From contig JAFKAC010000136.1 of assembly GCA_025766275.1 (NCBI GenBank), positions 1 to 64,000 on the forward strand: DNA of 64,000 nt, written 5' to 3'. Of the stretch, positions 1 to 11,628 are shown in pieces (the first letter of the stretch is position 1; each line of letters begins with the position of its first letter). The stretch is from Lactarius indigo (Eukaryota > Basidiomycota > Agaricomycetes > Russulales > Russulaceae). A program made the translations under genes and the position numbers. The notes under the pieces were generated by a model, which was not told the DNA's origin, did not search any database, and saw only the letters and a program-made list of their open reading frames with translations.

Positions 1-1190
1 TGGAATCCCTTTCCCTGAACACCTTGACCCACTCGATCCCTCACACTACAATGATCCTGCTGGTGGTTCTGAAGCACGTGGTGTAATCACCGAGTTGTAC
101 AGGGACCTTAAGCCACATCTCTGGCTGGCACTTGTGGACCCTGATCAAAGCATGATGTTCAAGAACATTGTAAGTTTTCAAATTTTCTCCTGGCACATCT
201 GATTAATTTGCTGCGGTGTAGTTTCTCAAGCAATTGGATCAAGAATGTGCAAATTCAGCACATGCAGTGCGCCCTATGTGCCCGTTTCTTCGACGGCCTC
301 AACCTCAGCTCGGCTCTGTTTGCCAGGAACTTTGATCGCACGACTTCTCCAGAGCTTCAAAAGCTCCTTGGAAGCCCAGCAAAACCCAGCATGACATATG
401 CACCCTTTCCACGGCTCATTTTCCCCAACTATGATGTCAGCAGCCACCGCCCATACTGGTCTATGGTACTTGTAAAAGTGCATATGATGGCCTGAGTTTC
501 ATAGCCATATAAACCACTGACACATTTTTTTTAGTTCCTTAAACTCATTTTTTATGGCCCTCATCAATCGATGGTGAGGCCACTGCAAAACGCTTGACAA
601 AGGGAGTGATCTGGGGTGTCAATTTGGCCACTCCTGGAATGATTGCAATGGCAGCCACCCTGGTAAGTAATGAGTGTTTGGATCTAGTGTCTTCCTTTGC
701 TAACTTGATAATGTAGCTCACGTATGTGTGCAGCCCGGACCAATCTTTTTCAGAGAGGACATTGGGGCCAAGCCACATTCCATGGGGGCAGTGTTTTAAC
801 TGCCATAAATGTGCTATCCTTAGTTTTCCTGCTACGCATTGCAAAGACCTACTTTCCTGGTACGACAAGGTACTCTTTGGGAAGGATCCAGATTCTACAG
901 AGTTGTCATCATCAGATAATTCGGGGCCTAGCACATGCAACGGCTATGCCAATGACTCAGACATCACAGACCTAGTCAGTTGTCTCGGCCAAGCGAAAGT
1001 TCACTCTCCAGCAATTCAACCCAACCCACTACCATTGACAGTCCCTCGTAGCCCGTCCCCTGCCCCATCTTCTGGCCAGATGGAGCGGCCTGAGCCTGAG
1101 AAAGTTGCAGAGGCTAATGAGCCACAGAATGTGGTGCAGACTAACAAGCCCACCACTCACAAGCCGAGGAGGAAAAATACCAAGAAATGA
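1..1190 (+). pseudogene. Unknown basidiomycete protein, 3' part, probably frameshifted
   Basis: Exons read as 1-169, about 222-485, 535-662 and 717-1190, joined by introns with GTAAGT-type donors and TAG acceptors; the 5' end lies outside the window. The middle exons show an aliphatic core (AKRLTKGVIWGVNLATPGM, then SPDQSFSER and LLSWYDKVLFGKDP). The last exon ends in an acidic, then Pro/Ser-rich and basic tail (HKPRRKNTKK) before TGA. I recognise it only as a repeated unknown family of mushroom-forming fungi and assign no function. In exon 2 the good reading frame changes near 330-345, so this copy probably carries a frameshift. Exon structure is inferred from splice motifs and frame continuity. 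Confidence 0.5.
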
Positions 1191-2500
1191 TACTAGCATA
1201 GATACATTCATGTTCTTCTTTCCCTACGACGTCCCTATATTTTTTGAATCGACGACGATTGATTTCTTTCTGGAAATGGTTAGTTTTCTGGTCATGTGAT
1301 CAGAAAGTTGGAATTGAGACGTCTGAGTCGCATCTGTTCTCTTTCTCTTATTACCTTAATCACCATTGACACTCCCGTCCTCTTCTCCAGCCTCACCATT
1401 GACGTCAACTCCCCCGTCAATGGTCTGGCGTCCAGCATCTTATCCAAGCTACCTTCTGAATCCCCATGCTGGACTTGGAGCACATGATACAATGTAAGCT
1501 TGTTGCTTTGCCATTGACACCCCTCTAGAGCTATACTGTCAATGTTTGCGGCCTCATCTCTTGGGACATGCACATCGACTGGGTCTTGACATGAACATTT
1601 CCAGTTTTTAATCTCCTTGCTAAACCTACCGTGAAATTAGTTTTACTGACTAGTCGTCCCCCTGGACCCTCCCCCCAGATCAAGACCGCCAACGACCGCA
1701 GCCAGATACAGATTTGGATATGCTGTCATCTGCGCTCACTTACAGCTCGACCTGCCCGCCATCATTGACACCTGGCACTACACCAGCACCGTCACACCTA
1801 CCTACACCACACAATTCAAGTCTGCCACCAATACCCCTCCCAACTGCCAACGCTGAGGGCTCAACAACAGGTCGCATGCACAAGAGTGTCAACTACGCCA
1901 AGCCAAAGCTCAACACGTGCGTTATCCCATCACACCCCTCAGCTTTCCTGACTCCTTATAACAGAAAGATGCACAAATCTGACCTGTAACCGTGCCCACA
2001 GACATCCCCACAGTCACGGAGTGGTGGCATAAATCGCACCCGTGCCTGCCTGTGGACGACGATGAGGAGAGCGATGGCACACAGGCAGATGAGGAGCCTC
2101 TCACGGGATCAAGGGTGCGTGCGGGCCTGGTGAATGTTGATGTGCATTGGCGGAGTGTGGTAGTCACCACCTCGTGGTGGTCTCTGATTGAGGTCAACAA
2201 GGGTCGACGACACAGCATGCTCGTGTGATGAAAGGAAACACTCTCCCCATCACAAGCCAGGTACGTCTCACAAGCTTCCGGTCACCTTCGCTGCCATTGC
2301 TAATGGCGCTCCCGATACCTCGACACTGTCCACAGGTCACGCGAGCTATCATGTCACCATCACCTCCAATCCTCATTAGACATTCCCTACAACACAGCAT
2401 CAGGGTACATGCAAGCCACCACGACCGCATGTGTCTAATAATCATTGTGTGTAGTTTGATGGGAGATTAATAAAAGGGGATTAGAATATAAGACGAAAAT
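1191..2500. other. Intergenic, no convincing gene; recurring CATTGAC word
   Basis: No ORF here shows a recognisable motif. The word CATTGAC (or GTCAATG) recurs near 1034, 1367, 1396, 1420, 1509, 1537 and 1763, often followed by a short C-rich run. This may be chance or a degenerate short repeat. Confidence 0.4.
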
Positions 2501-2840
2501 AATAATAGTTTGAATATTGGTAAGAGAATAAGAAGGAAGATAAGACAGGCAATAAGAAAGAAGATAATTACAGTATTCTTATAATGTATATTATATTTAT
2601 AATGTCTATTATAATCTTATTGTGATTTATAATCAGGTGATCGATCTGGTAATACCACGTGTTCCTTTTAATAAATTCCGAGGCCTTATGATTGATTATA
2701 ATGCAACTGACAGATCTGACAAGCGAATTATAAAGTTGTTTATAAGAACTCACGATCTCTTAGATGAGTTATAAGGTTTGGGTGACATTATATCACATTA
2801 TGTCATTATAATTTATTATAAACTGCTGCCCGAATTTTGT
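2500..2840. other. AT-rich spacer
   Basis: A strongly AT-rich stretch dominated by TTATAAT/ATTATAA words that read alike on both strands. Such tracts usually mark spacer or decayed repeat DNA. No gene is seen. Confidence 0.5.
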
Positions 2841-3624
2841 GACAATGTCACATGTCACAACCCAACTGTCATCTCATATCAGACCCCTTTCACATTACAT
2901 CCTTGACCCACTTTTCAGGAGTTTTTGGACACCTCCGACACCATCCCCATGAGTTTCCTAACAGTCCAAACAACTCACCCCTGAAATTCCCAGTGGTGAT
3001 GAAAACCTTTATAAGTCTTGATACTAACTATATGTACATTTTAATCTGCTCTAGGAACCGGACTTCCACATTTCTGCAAAAGAGACTAGTTGGAACCTCC
3101 ATTGTTTGTTCGCCTCACACAGTTAAAGCGTAGTTTCCCTGCATCTTGAGAAATGTTTGGTCTCTCAGAAGATTCTGGAGTATGAGATTTCCCTTCAAGC
3201 ACTCAAGGAGGATGCATGCCATAGAAAAGGGCATAGTCAGCGATGCTGTTACAGTTGGTGGAGATTGGCGTCCTATCCCTGATATTCCAGATCACATGGC
3301 CTCCATTTTCTCAGAGGTTAGCCCTAACTTATTCTTCACGATACACATCACCTGACATACATTGACAGGACGACGGCACTGGTGGATGCTTAGAGGGCTA
3401 CACTCCTTGCGAAGAACAGGAGACTGAACAGAGACTGAACAGAGATTTCATTATGTGTAAGCAGTCTTATGTCATTTCAATTTGTTATTCCGGCTAATTT
3501 CCTTTTGTAGGGTTGACAGATATAGAGATACGAGGCCTTCCCAGAACATGGTTGCATTAAATCTGAATATGTACGAATGTTACTGTCGGCCTAGGTATAA
3601 CATGGCATCGAAGTCTCAATGTGC

Positions 3625-3720
3625 CTCGGCAGCAAGATGTCAAGCCATTTTGTATCTCAATATTAGATTGCTCACACTGAACGCAGTCGTAACTTCTGGC
3701 TTAGTCGGTTGCCTCGTGTA
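3625..3720 (+). repeat. Direct duplication, partner at about 4070-4165
   Basis: The segment around GATGTCAAGCCATTTTGTAT followed by TTGCTCACACTGAAC reappears 440 bp downstream with a few substitutions, in the same orientation. Both copies can be read as a short coding-like piece (CQAIL..LLTLN). The surrounding 2,850-4,490 stretch contains several unconnected short ORFs that could be exons of a decayed gene; no family was recognised. Confidence 0.5.
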
Positions 3721-4499
3721 CTCACCTGAGTGACAATGCATCTCCTTTGTGTGTGGTGTGAAGGATTGTTACTGACGGGTGTCAGCAATGGGACGCACAG
3801 TTATTCGTGTTTGAAGCAGCAGGGATGTCAACCTCAAATCCTTGCAGTCAATCGCTGGACTGTTCCCTTGTCACCCCTCCCAATCTGCCGACACGATTTG
3901 GACACTTTTGCTTGCCCATCCTCATCACTTCTATGGCGTTGCTAGTCCTGTCCGCTGAGACTTGAGCTGATTTGCTTGCTCCAAGTGACCCTATCATGAA
4001 CACAGTGAAGTGGGGTGTATTCAGTTCATTGCCCATTGTACCTGGATAGGTGATTCGTGCCCATCGGGTCTGCTGCAGCGAAGATGTCAAGCCATCTTGT
4101 ATTGCTCACACTGAACAATAACTTCGAGCCCAGTTGGTTGATTGCCCGCAGCCAACGCCCAGCGGTCTCCACACAGCAGATAGTGAGTTGGGATATTTTT
4201 GGCATAGATTATATACTACTGACACAACACTGTTTTATGAGGATATCTAGACCTTTTCATTGTCCCTCTGTGCCACGGCCCTCCATGAGGAAATGCGACC
4301 TGAATCTGTTGCAAAGGGCGGTCAAAAATGAGGCTTGCCCTGGCAAACCCACTGAAACGCGCGTCGATCATCATTTCCGCTCGGAGGGGTCATTGTTGCA
4401 TCTGTGGAAGGGTGAACGGTGTGCGATAACAGAAATCTTAAAAAACTCACCCAGTTTTCAACCGGTACAATCACAGCTCTTTTGAACCAACTGCAAAGC

Positions 4500-5569
4500 T
4501 GATAAACCACGCGAACGAATCGAAAAGCCATCTAAGCGAAGTAAACTATTTTTTTTGTTCAATTGAATGTGGGACTCACCATGAGATTGTAGGAAAGGTG
4601 TTGAATGTCGTTGATGTGGAGTGGAGTTGGGTCAGTACTACCGGTTCTGGTGGCGCTGCGTCGGGGACCGCGTTTGATGACACATCGTCCTCGAGAATGC
4701 TGTCGCCCCGAAGAAAGGGCGCCGCGCCCCCACTCCTCAAGTGTACGCTTTTTTGTTGATACTTTCCCGTGTTTTGAAACTTTTTTTCAACTCAAGGCGA
4801 ATGTTTTCTTTTTCATTTTTTGAATCGATTTCCGTGCATCTTGGAGTACAATTTTTATGTATGCATAGAACTTGCTCATGTCAATTGAATGTCCCCATTT
4901 GCATGCATCTTCGATACAGGCCTCTCACTTATGTGAAGCAATTTGTTGGGTTCGGGGCTTTTTCTTTTTTCTTTTTTGGTTTGAACAACCTTAGTACGAA
5001 AATAAAAAATTTGATCATACAGAAAGCGTTCCAAAGCGTTCAGAGCGTTCAAAAAGCGTTCAAACGCTAAGCGATGTCTATTGATAGTACATGGATCCAG
5101 AGGCTAGATCTAGACCGACATATTAGATAATCGTAATAGGACTCCGCATCTAATCTCTACAGTACATAATACAAGACCGGTATTCAGCTCCATACAGAGA
5201 GAAATTTAAGAGAGGTATCGTGGGCTGAGCCTCATGCGGAATAGGTAATAGCCGAGAAAAATAACTAGGCTAGTGAGTCACCTCACCAGAGGAAACCGGG
5301 AAAACAGAAGAGTGTAAAGGGCGTGAAGAGAACGGCAGAGGAGTTATCATATAGGCGGAGACGTACTAAGGTCCTCGCAGAGGAGCTGCCTTGTGGCAGG
5401 GTCTTGGGCTTGCGGTCTTGAAGCTGCGCCGGTAGATTGGAGGAAGAGACATAGGGTAGAAGCGAGTTGGAAATGGTAAATGACACCAAAGACGAGGGCG
5501 CGTTACCGTTTCATCGGATGTCAGACGTTAAGAGTCTGTACACGTGATCAAACGAGACACATTGCTGAA
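4500..5569. other. Intergenic; short AGCGTT repeat cluster
   Basis: No coding signal is seen. At 5024-5072 the word AGCGTT occurs four times at 9-11 nt spacing and ends with an inverted copy (AAACGCT). From 5073 to 5569 the sequence is unassigned. Confidence 0.4.
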
Positions 5570-7970
5570 CTAAGAGGAAACATACGCAATGACCTCAGGA
5601 GAATGGTTAAAGCCGTATGGCTCCTCTTTGGGGCGCAACTCGTGTTTCAATAAAAGGGGCGTCTTACTTTGGAGCCAGCTGGGGTCATAGGCGTTGACTG
5701 GGAGACCTGGAGGGGCATATTGCGCTTGACGAACCTTCTGAGAGCCGGTGCGTATGTGCGTGAACATGCCACGTTTGTCGAGAATGAAGGCGTTAATGTG
5801 ATTCCGGTGATGCAAATCATCAAAAACTTTGAGCCAATGGTGGATGTCAGGATGCCGCCAGCTTGGTTTGACGACAGTGTATGTTGTCTGGCCGGTATTA
5901 GAATCAAAGGAAGACTCATCCGAGGACATTCCGTCTGCTCCCAATGCATCCATGACCTCAAGGTGCTTCTTCAGTGGGTCATAGAGCTTAACAATCTCGC
6001 GGCGACGTTGAAATAACTGTAGCTTAGATGAGTGTATTCCCAGGTAGGGATATACGACAACGTACTTGGTATTTGCGCTGCTTGCGGTTATGTTTGGACC
6101 GCTCTGCAACTTTGGCTGCCTGAGGTAGCATGTCTCGTTTCCAGCGTGATTTCAGACTCTTGATCCTGCTGTTAAAAGCCTTCTCAATCGCCTTTCGCAT
6201 CTCTGATGTATCGTCACGTCCTGTCTTCTCAATAAGATAAACAGCGAATGCTCGGCCGGCAGAAACATTCCATGGCGATTTCGGATCCCCTGCTATGTCA
6301 ACCATGAAGTCCGCAGCTGTCGTTTCACATGCGTTCACTCCATGGCCACTGTTCTCCCACTCGGACGCAAATGCAGAAAGCCGAGAAGGTGATGGCATGG
6401 AGCCATAAGGTGGGCTTGCACCTAGCAGTAAGGCAAGTTCGTCTCGAACGAGTTTCTGGTTTCAGCGCAATTGGATCAGTCTAGGACATGATATCAAGAT
6501 TGGGACTTAAGGACTGACAGCTAGTGCTTTATCTTCGTCAGCACGGCGCAATGGGCTCCTCCTACGCCTGCTGGACTTCTTTTGACCACCGCGACACCCA
6601 GTTCTGTGAGTGGGGCTAGTGTTCTTTACTATCTGTTCGAGCAGATCGACGATGTATGCTTGTTGTTCAAAGCCGCCGGAGTTCTGAGAAGTGAGTCATG
6701 AGTCACACAACTCCGAGCCTACCAAGAAGGCAACAGATATCATTCACGTACGGAGCGGCCAACCGATGATGCACCCTGACGCTGGTCTGCTCTGCGCAGA
6801 TATGGAGAAGTTGTAGGCGAATCCCGCGGCTGCGAGTGCGACTCCCCTTGAGACGAAAGCCGCGAAGTGTGGGAACGGGGAGCATTGGACTGTGCGAATA
6901 GTTGAGGCAGTGGCTGAGACGTTTGACGCCCATTAGCAATGGCAAGCGTGAGTCAAATATATGAAGCGTACACTCGGTCCTCCATTACTTTCACTGTCTA
7001 CCCTGTCGCCCTGACCATCTTGGTCAATGTTTTCTACGACTTCTGACTTGTCTGGTTCCTCGTCCAAGTCAGGATCTTCAATTACCGGTGAGTCAGACGC
7101 ATAAAAATTCCGAGGGTCATGACTGGGCTCGATTGGTGGCAAGAGTTGCTCTACTTGGATGAGCTTCGGTCGTAAGTTTCCTTTTGCTTTCCTTTGGATG
7201 CCGTTTGAATGGTAACCTATTTGAAAGGAAGGATAAGGTGAACGACGATACTCAAGTAGGGTATTTCTTACGCTTTCATCTTCGGAATACGCTTCGTCTT
7301 CACTGCTTGAACCCGCAGGATAACTACAAGGTACCCGTCTGAGTCGTCTGCGTGCAGGCCTGGTTTTTATTGCCACTCTTGGGGTCGCTAAAGTTTCTTC
7401 AAACGGCTAGTTAAATAGCAATACCTTCAGAGAGGCCGTCGCACGAGGTTAAAAATCAACATGGCGCACTCCTATCTGCTCGTGACCGAGACTGGTACTG
7501 CCCGGGGTATCGACGTACGGGCGCTTCTTGGTCCGAGCTTGGAACATGTGAAGATCTTACCCCACGGCACAATGGCGAAAGCACACTTACGTGTTCTGTC
7601 GCACTCTAGGATTGACTCTGAGTCTGCTAAGAAGGCGTGGGTACATCAACGAACAAACTCGATGTGGCAGCGAACGTGGGGTTTTACCATCGCCAGACCA
7701 GGAACCACCTCGATTTGCGCCCCCGGAGATGCTGTGGCATTGGAAACTTCTACATACCCAACATGGGAACTTCACAACAGTCGATAGCATCTGCACTCAC
7801 CGTCAGGAGTGGCGTTTTCTTCTTCGTCATCAGCAAGTAGATCTTCCTCTAACGCAGTTAGATCGCGTGCACTTGCACCGTGAGTGGGGCGACCCCTGAA
7901 CATGAGATGTCGGTTGTGGCCCCGAGATTCAGACTCTGGAGGGAGGGGCGTACATGAGTAGGTGAAAGAC
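5570..7970 (-). CDS. Conserved multi-exon basidiomycete protein of unknown function
   Basis: The minus strand carries a chain of exons with good splice sites. The last two are 6455-6066 and 6016-5570 (stop TAG at 5572-5570), separated by a 49-nt intron (GTACGT...CTACAG, branch CTAAG). Upstream exons fit near 6681-6520, 6907-6752, 7207-6972, 7376-7268 and probably two more up to about 7970. The N-terminal part is acidic (SSEDEAYSEDES); the middle is Ser/Gln/Arg-rich (SQPRDSPTTSPYLRR) and then basic (KKSSRRRRRSPLRR). The C-terminal 250 residues look conserved: SPWNVSAGR, RIKSLKSRWKRD, DGMSSDESSFD, YTVVKPSWRHPDIHHWL, GLPVNAYDPSWL. I remember this block as a widespread Agaricomycete unknown; no enzymatic motif is evident. 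No initiator ATG was fixed. One upstream exon (about 7587-7730) has an in-frame TGA, so this copy may be inactive. Confidence 0.5.
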
Positions 7971-7979
7971 AACGAATAG

Positions 7980-9580
7980 TTTCGTACGACCCACTGAATG
8001 GAAGAGGAACGCCAGACTGATCGGGGCTGAACTACTCGCAGATCTAAGGTGAAATGCCCTATGGAGTTATGCCACAGCTAGACAGAGTGCAGACAGTCTG
8101 GAGAGAGACCTTAAATACCGCAATAAGTACCGCGCCCATGTGGTCTTAAAGGATTGGGGATTGCTTTGTAAACGGTGTGCAGCAAGGTGTGCAGTACGTG
8201 AAACCCAGATTCCAACCCACAGCGTGATGGATAGAAGGCTAGATATCCATCAGAACCTTTCAATATCGCTGAGCTATTCACACATAGGACAAAAGGATTC
8301 GAGTTGCCGAAATACATAATCACCTAACCTATTCCTGGGTGAGAGAAGAGCTTTGTGCGCATACTGTAGGCCGGCGCCCTGCACATATCACAGCTCAGCA
8401 CCACACCACCGTGACCATTGTCCATCCGTTTCTGGTTACCGTAGAAATCAGGTACCATTGTTCTGTTCGCTTGTCACCGCATCGCATCGCGATTTTTATC
8501 TACTTCAAGGACGTAAGGACTCATTGTAGTCATATTCTGGGTTAGCCTTATGTGACGAATGAAATATTAGTGAATCGCAAGTTCGCAACGCTCAAAACTG
8601 TGTCGGGCGACATATGTCTGCTAACACCTGGAGTGGACTAAGAGAGTCAGGGGAGTGAGTCATTCACCATTTCTAAGGTCTCGACGGCAATCAAGCACTT
8701 CAGTCAAACAAGGCGTGACGCATGATGCATGATGCATGACGCGTGATGGTTGATGGTATTAAAAAAAAAAAAAAAACGATGTCAGACGCACGCTAGTAGT
8801 CAACTAGTCAACTAGTCAACCCTCGTGCCCGCTCAGGCTGCTCATTCATCTATCCGGAGGATTCTGTGGGGCATCCAAACGTAGGCTAATTATAGGCAAC
8901 TTTTGAGCTTGGGTGAGGCCAGGAGTCTCAAGATACTCTGCATGTGTTTGTTTGATCATGTTCTGCAGAGAGTTACATGTGCTTTTCTATACCAAACGCT
9001 TGACCGAAGGGTGTGCTTTGATGAATTCGAGAAAAAAAGTGTCAGTGGCAAGGCCCGACAGTGAGCTTGAGGAAAGGCAGTCAGATTCACAGACACCGAT
9101 TTTGCTTTGAAGGAGCACAGCACTCTCGGCTAGGTCTTCCTACTTATTGCATTGCCAGCCACAGCTTACTCAAGAGTCCTGATCCTCCGGTTCCTCGGGT
9201 GCATAATCAATACACCAGACTCAAACGGTTAATGTGGTTGCTGGGTACATGATTGGTTGGTTGGGTGTTGTCTTCGGCGCAGACCCGGATGCGCCCCGAC
9301 CCTTCCTGCTGCTGGCGGGGAACTTGTCAGCTTTCGCATTCACCACTCTCATACTAAACATATCAATATCACTACGTTCGCAATGCAGTAGAAGAGGTTA
9401 TAGCGTTTACATCCTGATTGAACGTGTGGATATATTGTGAAGGTGCTAGCCTAACCAAAGGTCAAAACGTTTACGCGCAAGTTAGCCCTGACTCCCAACC
9501 AATTGAGTGGGAGTGTTTGATGGCAGCAATAGGTAGAAGTACGGACGAGAGTAGTACAGACACATGGACTGTAATTGTGA
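7980..9580. other. Intergenic with short tandem repeats
   Basis: No gene was recognised. It contains a degenerate tandem of (CATGATG) type at 8712-8756, an A16 run at 8761-8776 and three copies of AGTCAACT at about 8798-8821. Confidence 0.5.
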
Positions 9581-9589
9581 TGTTACAGA

Positions 9590-10360
9590 TCAGGAAAGAG
9601 TATGACAGATGCGCAGTTGCGCAAGGGCCAGGGGTGCACAACTGCTAGTGTAAAGTGGATAAGGGCACGTAAAAAACGGTAGCACAAATTGTATGCACCA
9701 TAGTTGGACCTGTCCAGACGGAGGTGAGTAGCCACATTTTGAGACGACATAGAAGGCCTGAACGACTTGTACTTCATCGACAATTGCGTCACAATTTGCC
9801 ACCTTTGCGATAGCGAACAAGGTCACACAGTGCCCTCCCTTTGAATGACTGCAATTGTTCTCCAAGTGATTCAAATGTCATCGGAAGACCTAAAGTGAGA
9901 CGAGCCACATTCTCCAATTCTGGAGCAAGCCCCATGCTACCCACAATAGCACACACACAGAACGCTTCAGCCTCAACTGGCACAGGAAACGTTCCAAGTT
10001 CAATCCCCGCATGGATATTGGACTGAACTAATTCCATGTCATATTTCTGGCAGGCAGCGAATAAGGTGAACACCTTTTCATAGGGGTCTGGTATGACGGG
10101 GGAAATGGGTAACGCAATGAGATGAGGGTATTCAGCAGATCAGCGTTCTCAGTCAATTGGATCACAGGAAGGCCATCTATGAGTTCATCGTCGGGTGGCT
10201 GGGGGAGAGAGAGAATATCTTTGAAAAACGGTGACGATATGGCGAGCAGTGACTGGTGGACACAGAAATTGACTTGGTCAGACGACCGGACTATAATATT
10301 CGCGTCAGGTGTGTCCAAACACAATGGCCACGGATGGAGGATCCAAGTTTGCGGAGGTTG
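9590..10360 (-). CDS. BTB/POZ domain protein (second of a tandem pair)
   Basis: The reading opens with a typical fungal BTB fold: DANIIVRSSD, VHQSLLAISSPFFKDIL, LPVIQLTENADLLNTLI. It then shifts frame near 10,090 (intron or frameshift) into EKVFTLFAACQKYDMELVQSNI and the C-terminal helical part (LENVARLTLGLPMTFESLGEQL, FKGRALCDLVRYRK). Such proteins are usually adaptors that dimerise through BTB; the ligand is unknown here. The 5' start is not resolved: no ATG sits directly upstream, so a short first exon is likely. A further frame change after the last motif leads into a possible cysteine-containing tail (SKCGYSPPSGQV), so the 3' end is uncertain. It lies just downstream of a related BTB remnant on the same strand. 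Confidence 0.6.
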
Positions 10361-10559
10361 GCTCTTCCTTCACGAGAGCCAGAGCTGAATCTGCCTGTGG
10401 GTGTTTGTATTAGTTATCGCAATTAGGCCTAGTACACAGTTCTACGTACCTTTTCTATCACCTCATGAACGACAGCGGTCAGGGCCCCCTAGAAAGCGCA
10501 TATGACCTGGCTGTGGCTGGATATCTCCACACACGAACACCACTTGAGAATGACGTGTG

Positions 10560-11335
10560 TTTGGAGATTTCAATCTGATGTGGCGTGCCCGTGCATCTTC
10601 GAACCTGACGAGATCGAAAGATGAAGAGATTCCACTATGGCCCTGATGTAATCGTCAAGCCATGGCGGAAAAGAGTAGTGACTAGAGCGAGGTCCTGAAC
10701 AATGCAGACAATTCACGCTATCGGGCGAACCAGAGTTTCTGAGCTCAAGGACACTCGATTTGAGATCTGTTCGGATTTGCTGGTGATACTTCCAAAGCTC
10801 ATGGAGATAGGCGCCTGTCATGCCGGGGAATTCAAGCTTGTCTCCCAAATCCTCGATCATCATTGAGAGGCGCAATGTAACTCGCGCAGCCTGAACCGCC
10901 TCTTGACGGAGTTCGTGCTGTTGTGCAAGGAAATAAATGTGGAGTACTGTCTCTGGGCGAAGGAATGGCAGATCCTGTCGAGAGATGACTCCTCAGATAT
11001 GAATTAAAACTGAGTCCACTCGACACTTCTGAGCAATGGCTAGGAGTGCCATGATCTTCTCTGTGGTCGAAGGAAGGACAGGATGCGACGGGGTAAACGA
11101 AAGTGAGGAGGCTGTAAAGGTTGCCTTGCTTTCTGGTAGTTTGACTACTGGAGGCAGTTCTTGCTTTTCACCGTTGGGGACATCGGAAGTGTTTGAAATG
11201 TTTTTGAATGAGCTCTTGAAGTACCAGGGAGCAAACGACAAGGTAAAGCTTAATCACCCGGCCCGGGCCGGAAATCATGGGAGTTGTAAGAGCGAAGAAT
11301 GATATCCGATCCAGGGAAATCGAAGTGTAATGTCT
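10560..11335 (-). pseudogene. BTB/POZ domain protein, truncated and with an in-frame stop
   Basis: The minus strand reads FDFPGSDIILRSYNSHDFR (start of a BTB fold), then after a frame change FTLSFAPWYFKSS, then EKIMALLAIAQKCRVDSVLIHI. TGA at 10995-10993 follows, where relatives continue with Arg. The same frame then goes on with RPETVLHIYFLAQQ, QAARVTLRLSM and GAYLHELWKYHQQIRTDL, ending near 10,560. The family layout (BTB, then helical repeats, then a C-terminal Cys/Trp tail) is preserved. The TGA replaces an expected CGA codon, a C-to-T change. Tandem arrangement with the gene at 9.6-10.4 kb suggests local duplication. Confidence 0.6.
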
Positions 11336-11628
11336 CGTCTGAGGCGACCTCGATTGGTCTAGGAGTTTGCAGGAGGGACAATAGGCATTGTGGGGTACGT
11401 CACTGGTAATCCACTGTAGCTTTTAAAAAGAGCCCGGTAGGGGCAGGCCACAAGCCATAGGATGAGGTAACTAGTGACTGCGGACCGTCCTTCCAGGCTG
11501 GCCTTTACCTACTGCTGTAGTCTATCTCGTATTGTACTCCATAAGTGGAAATATGTCATACATGCAATTTAAACGAGAGGTTTCCAAGCGTCATTACCGC
11601 TCATCTCTCATCCCTCTCTGTTGTCAAC

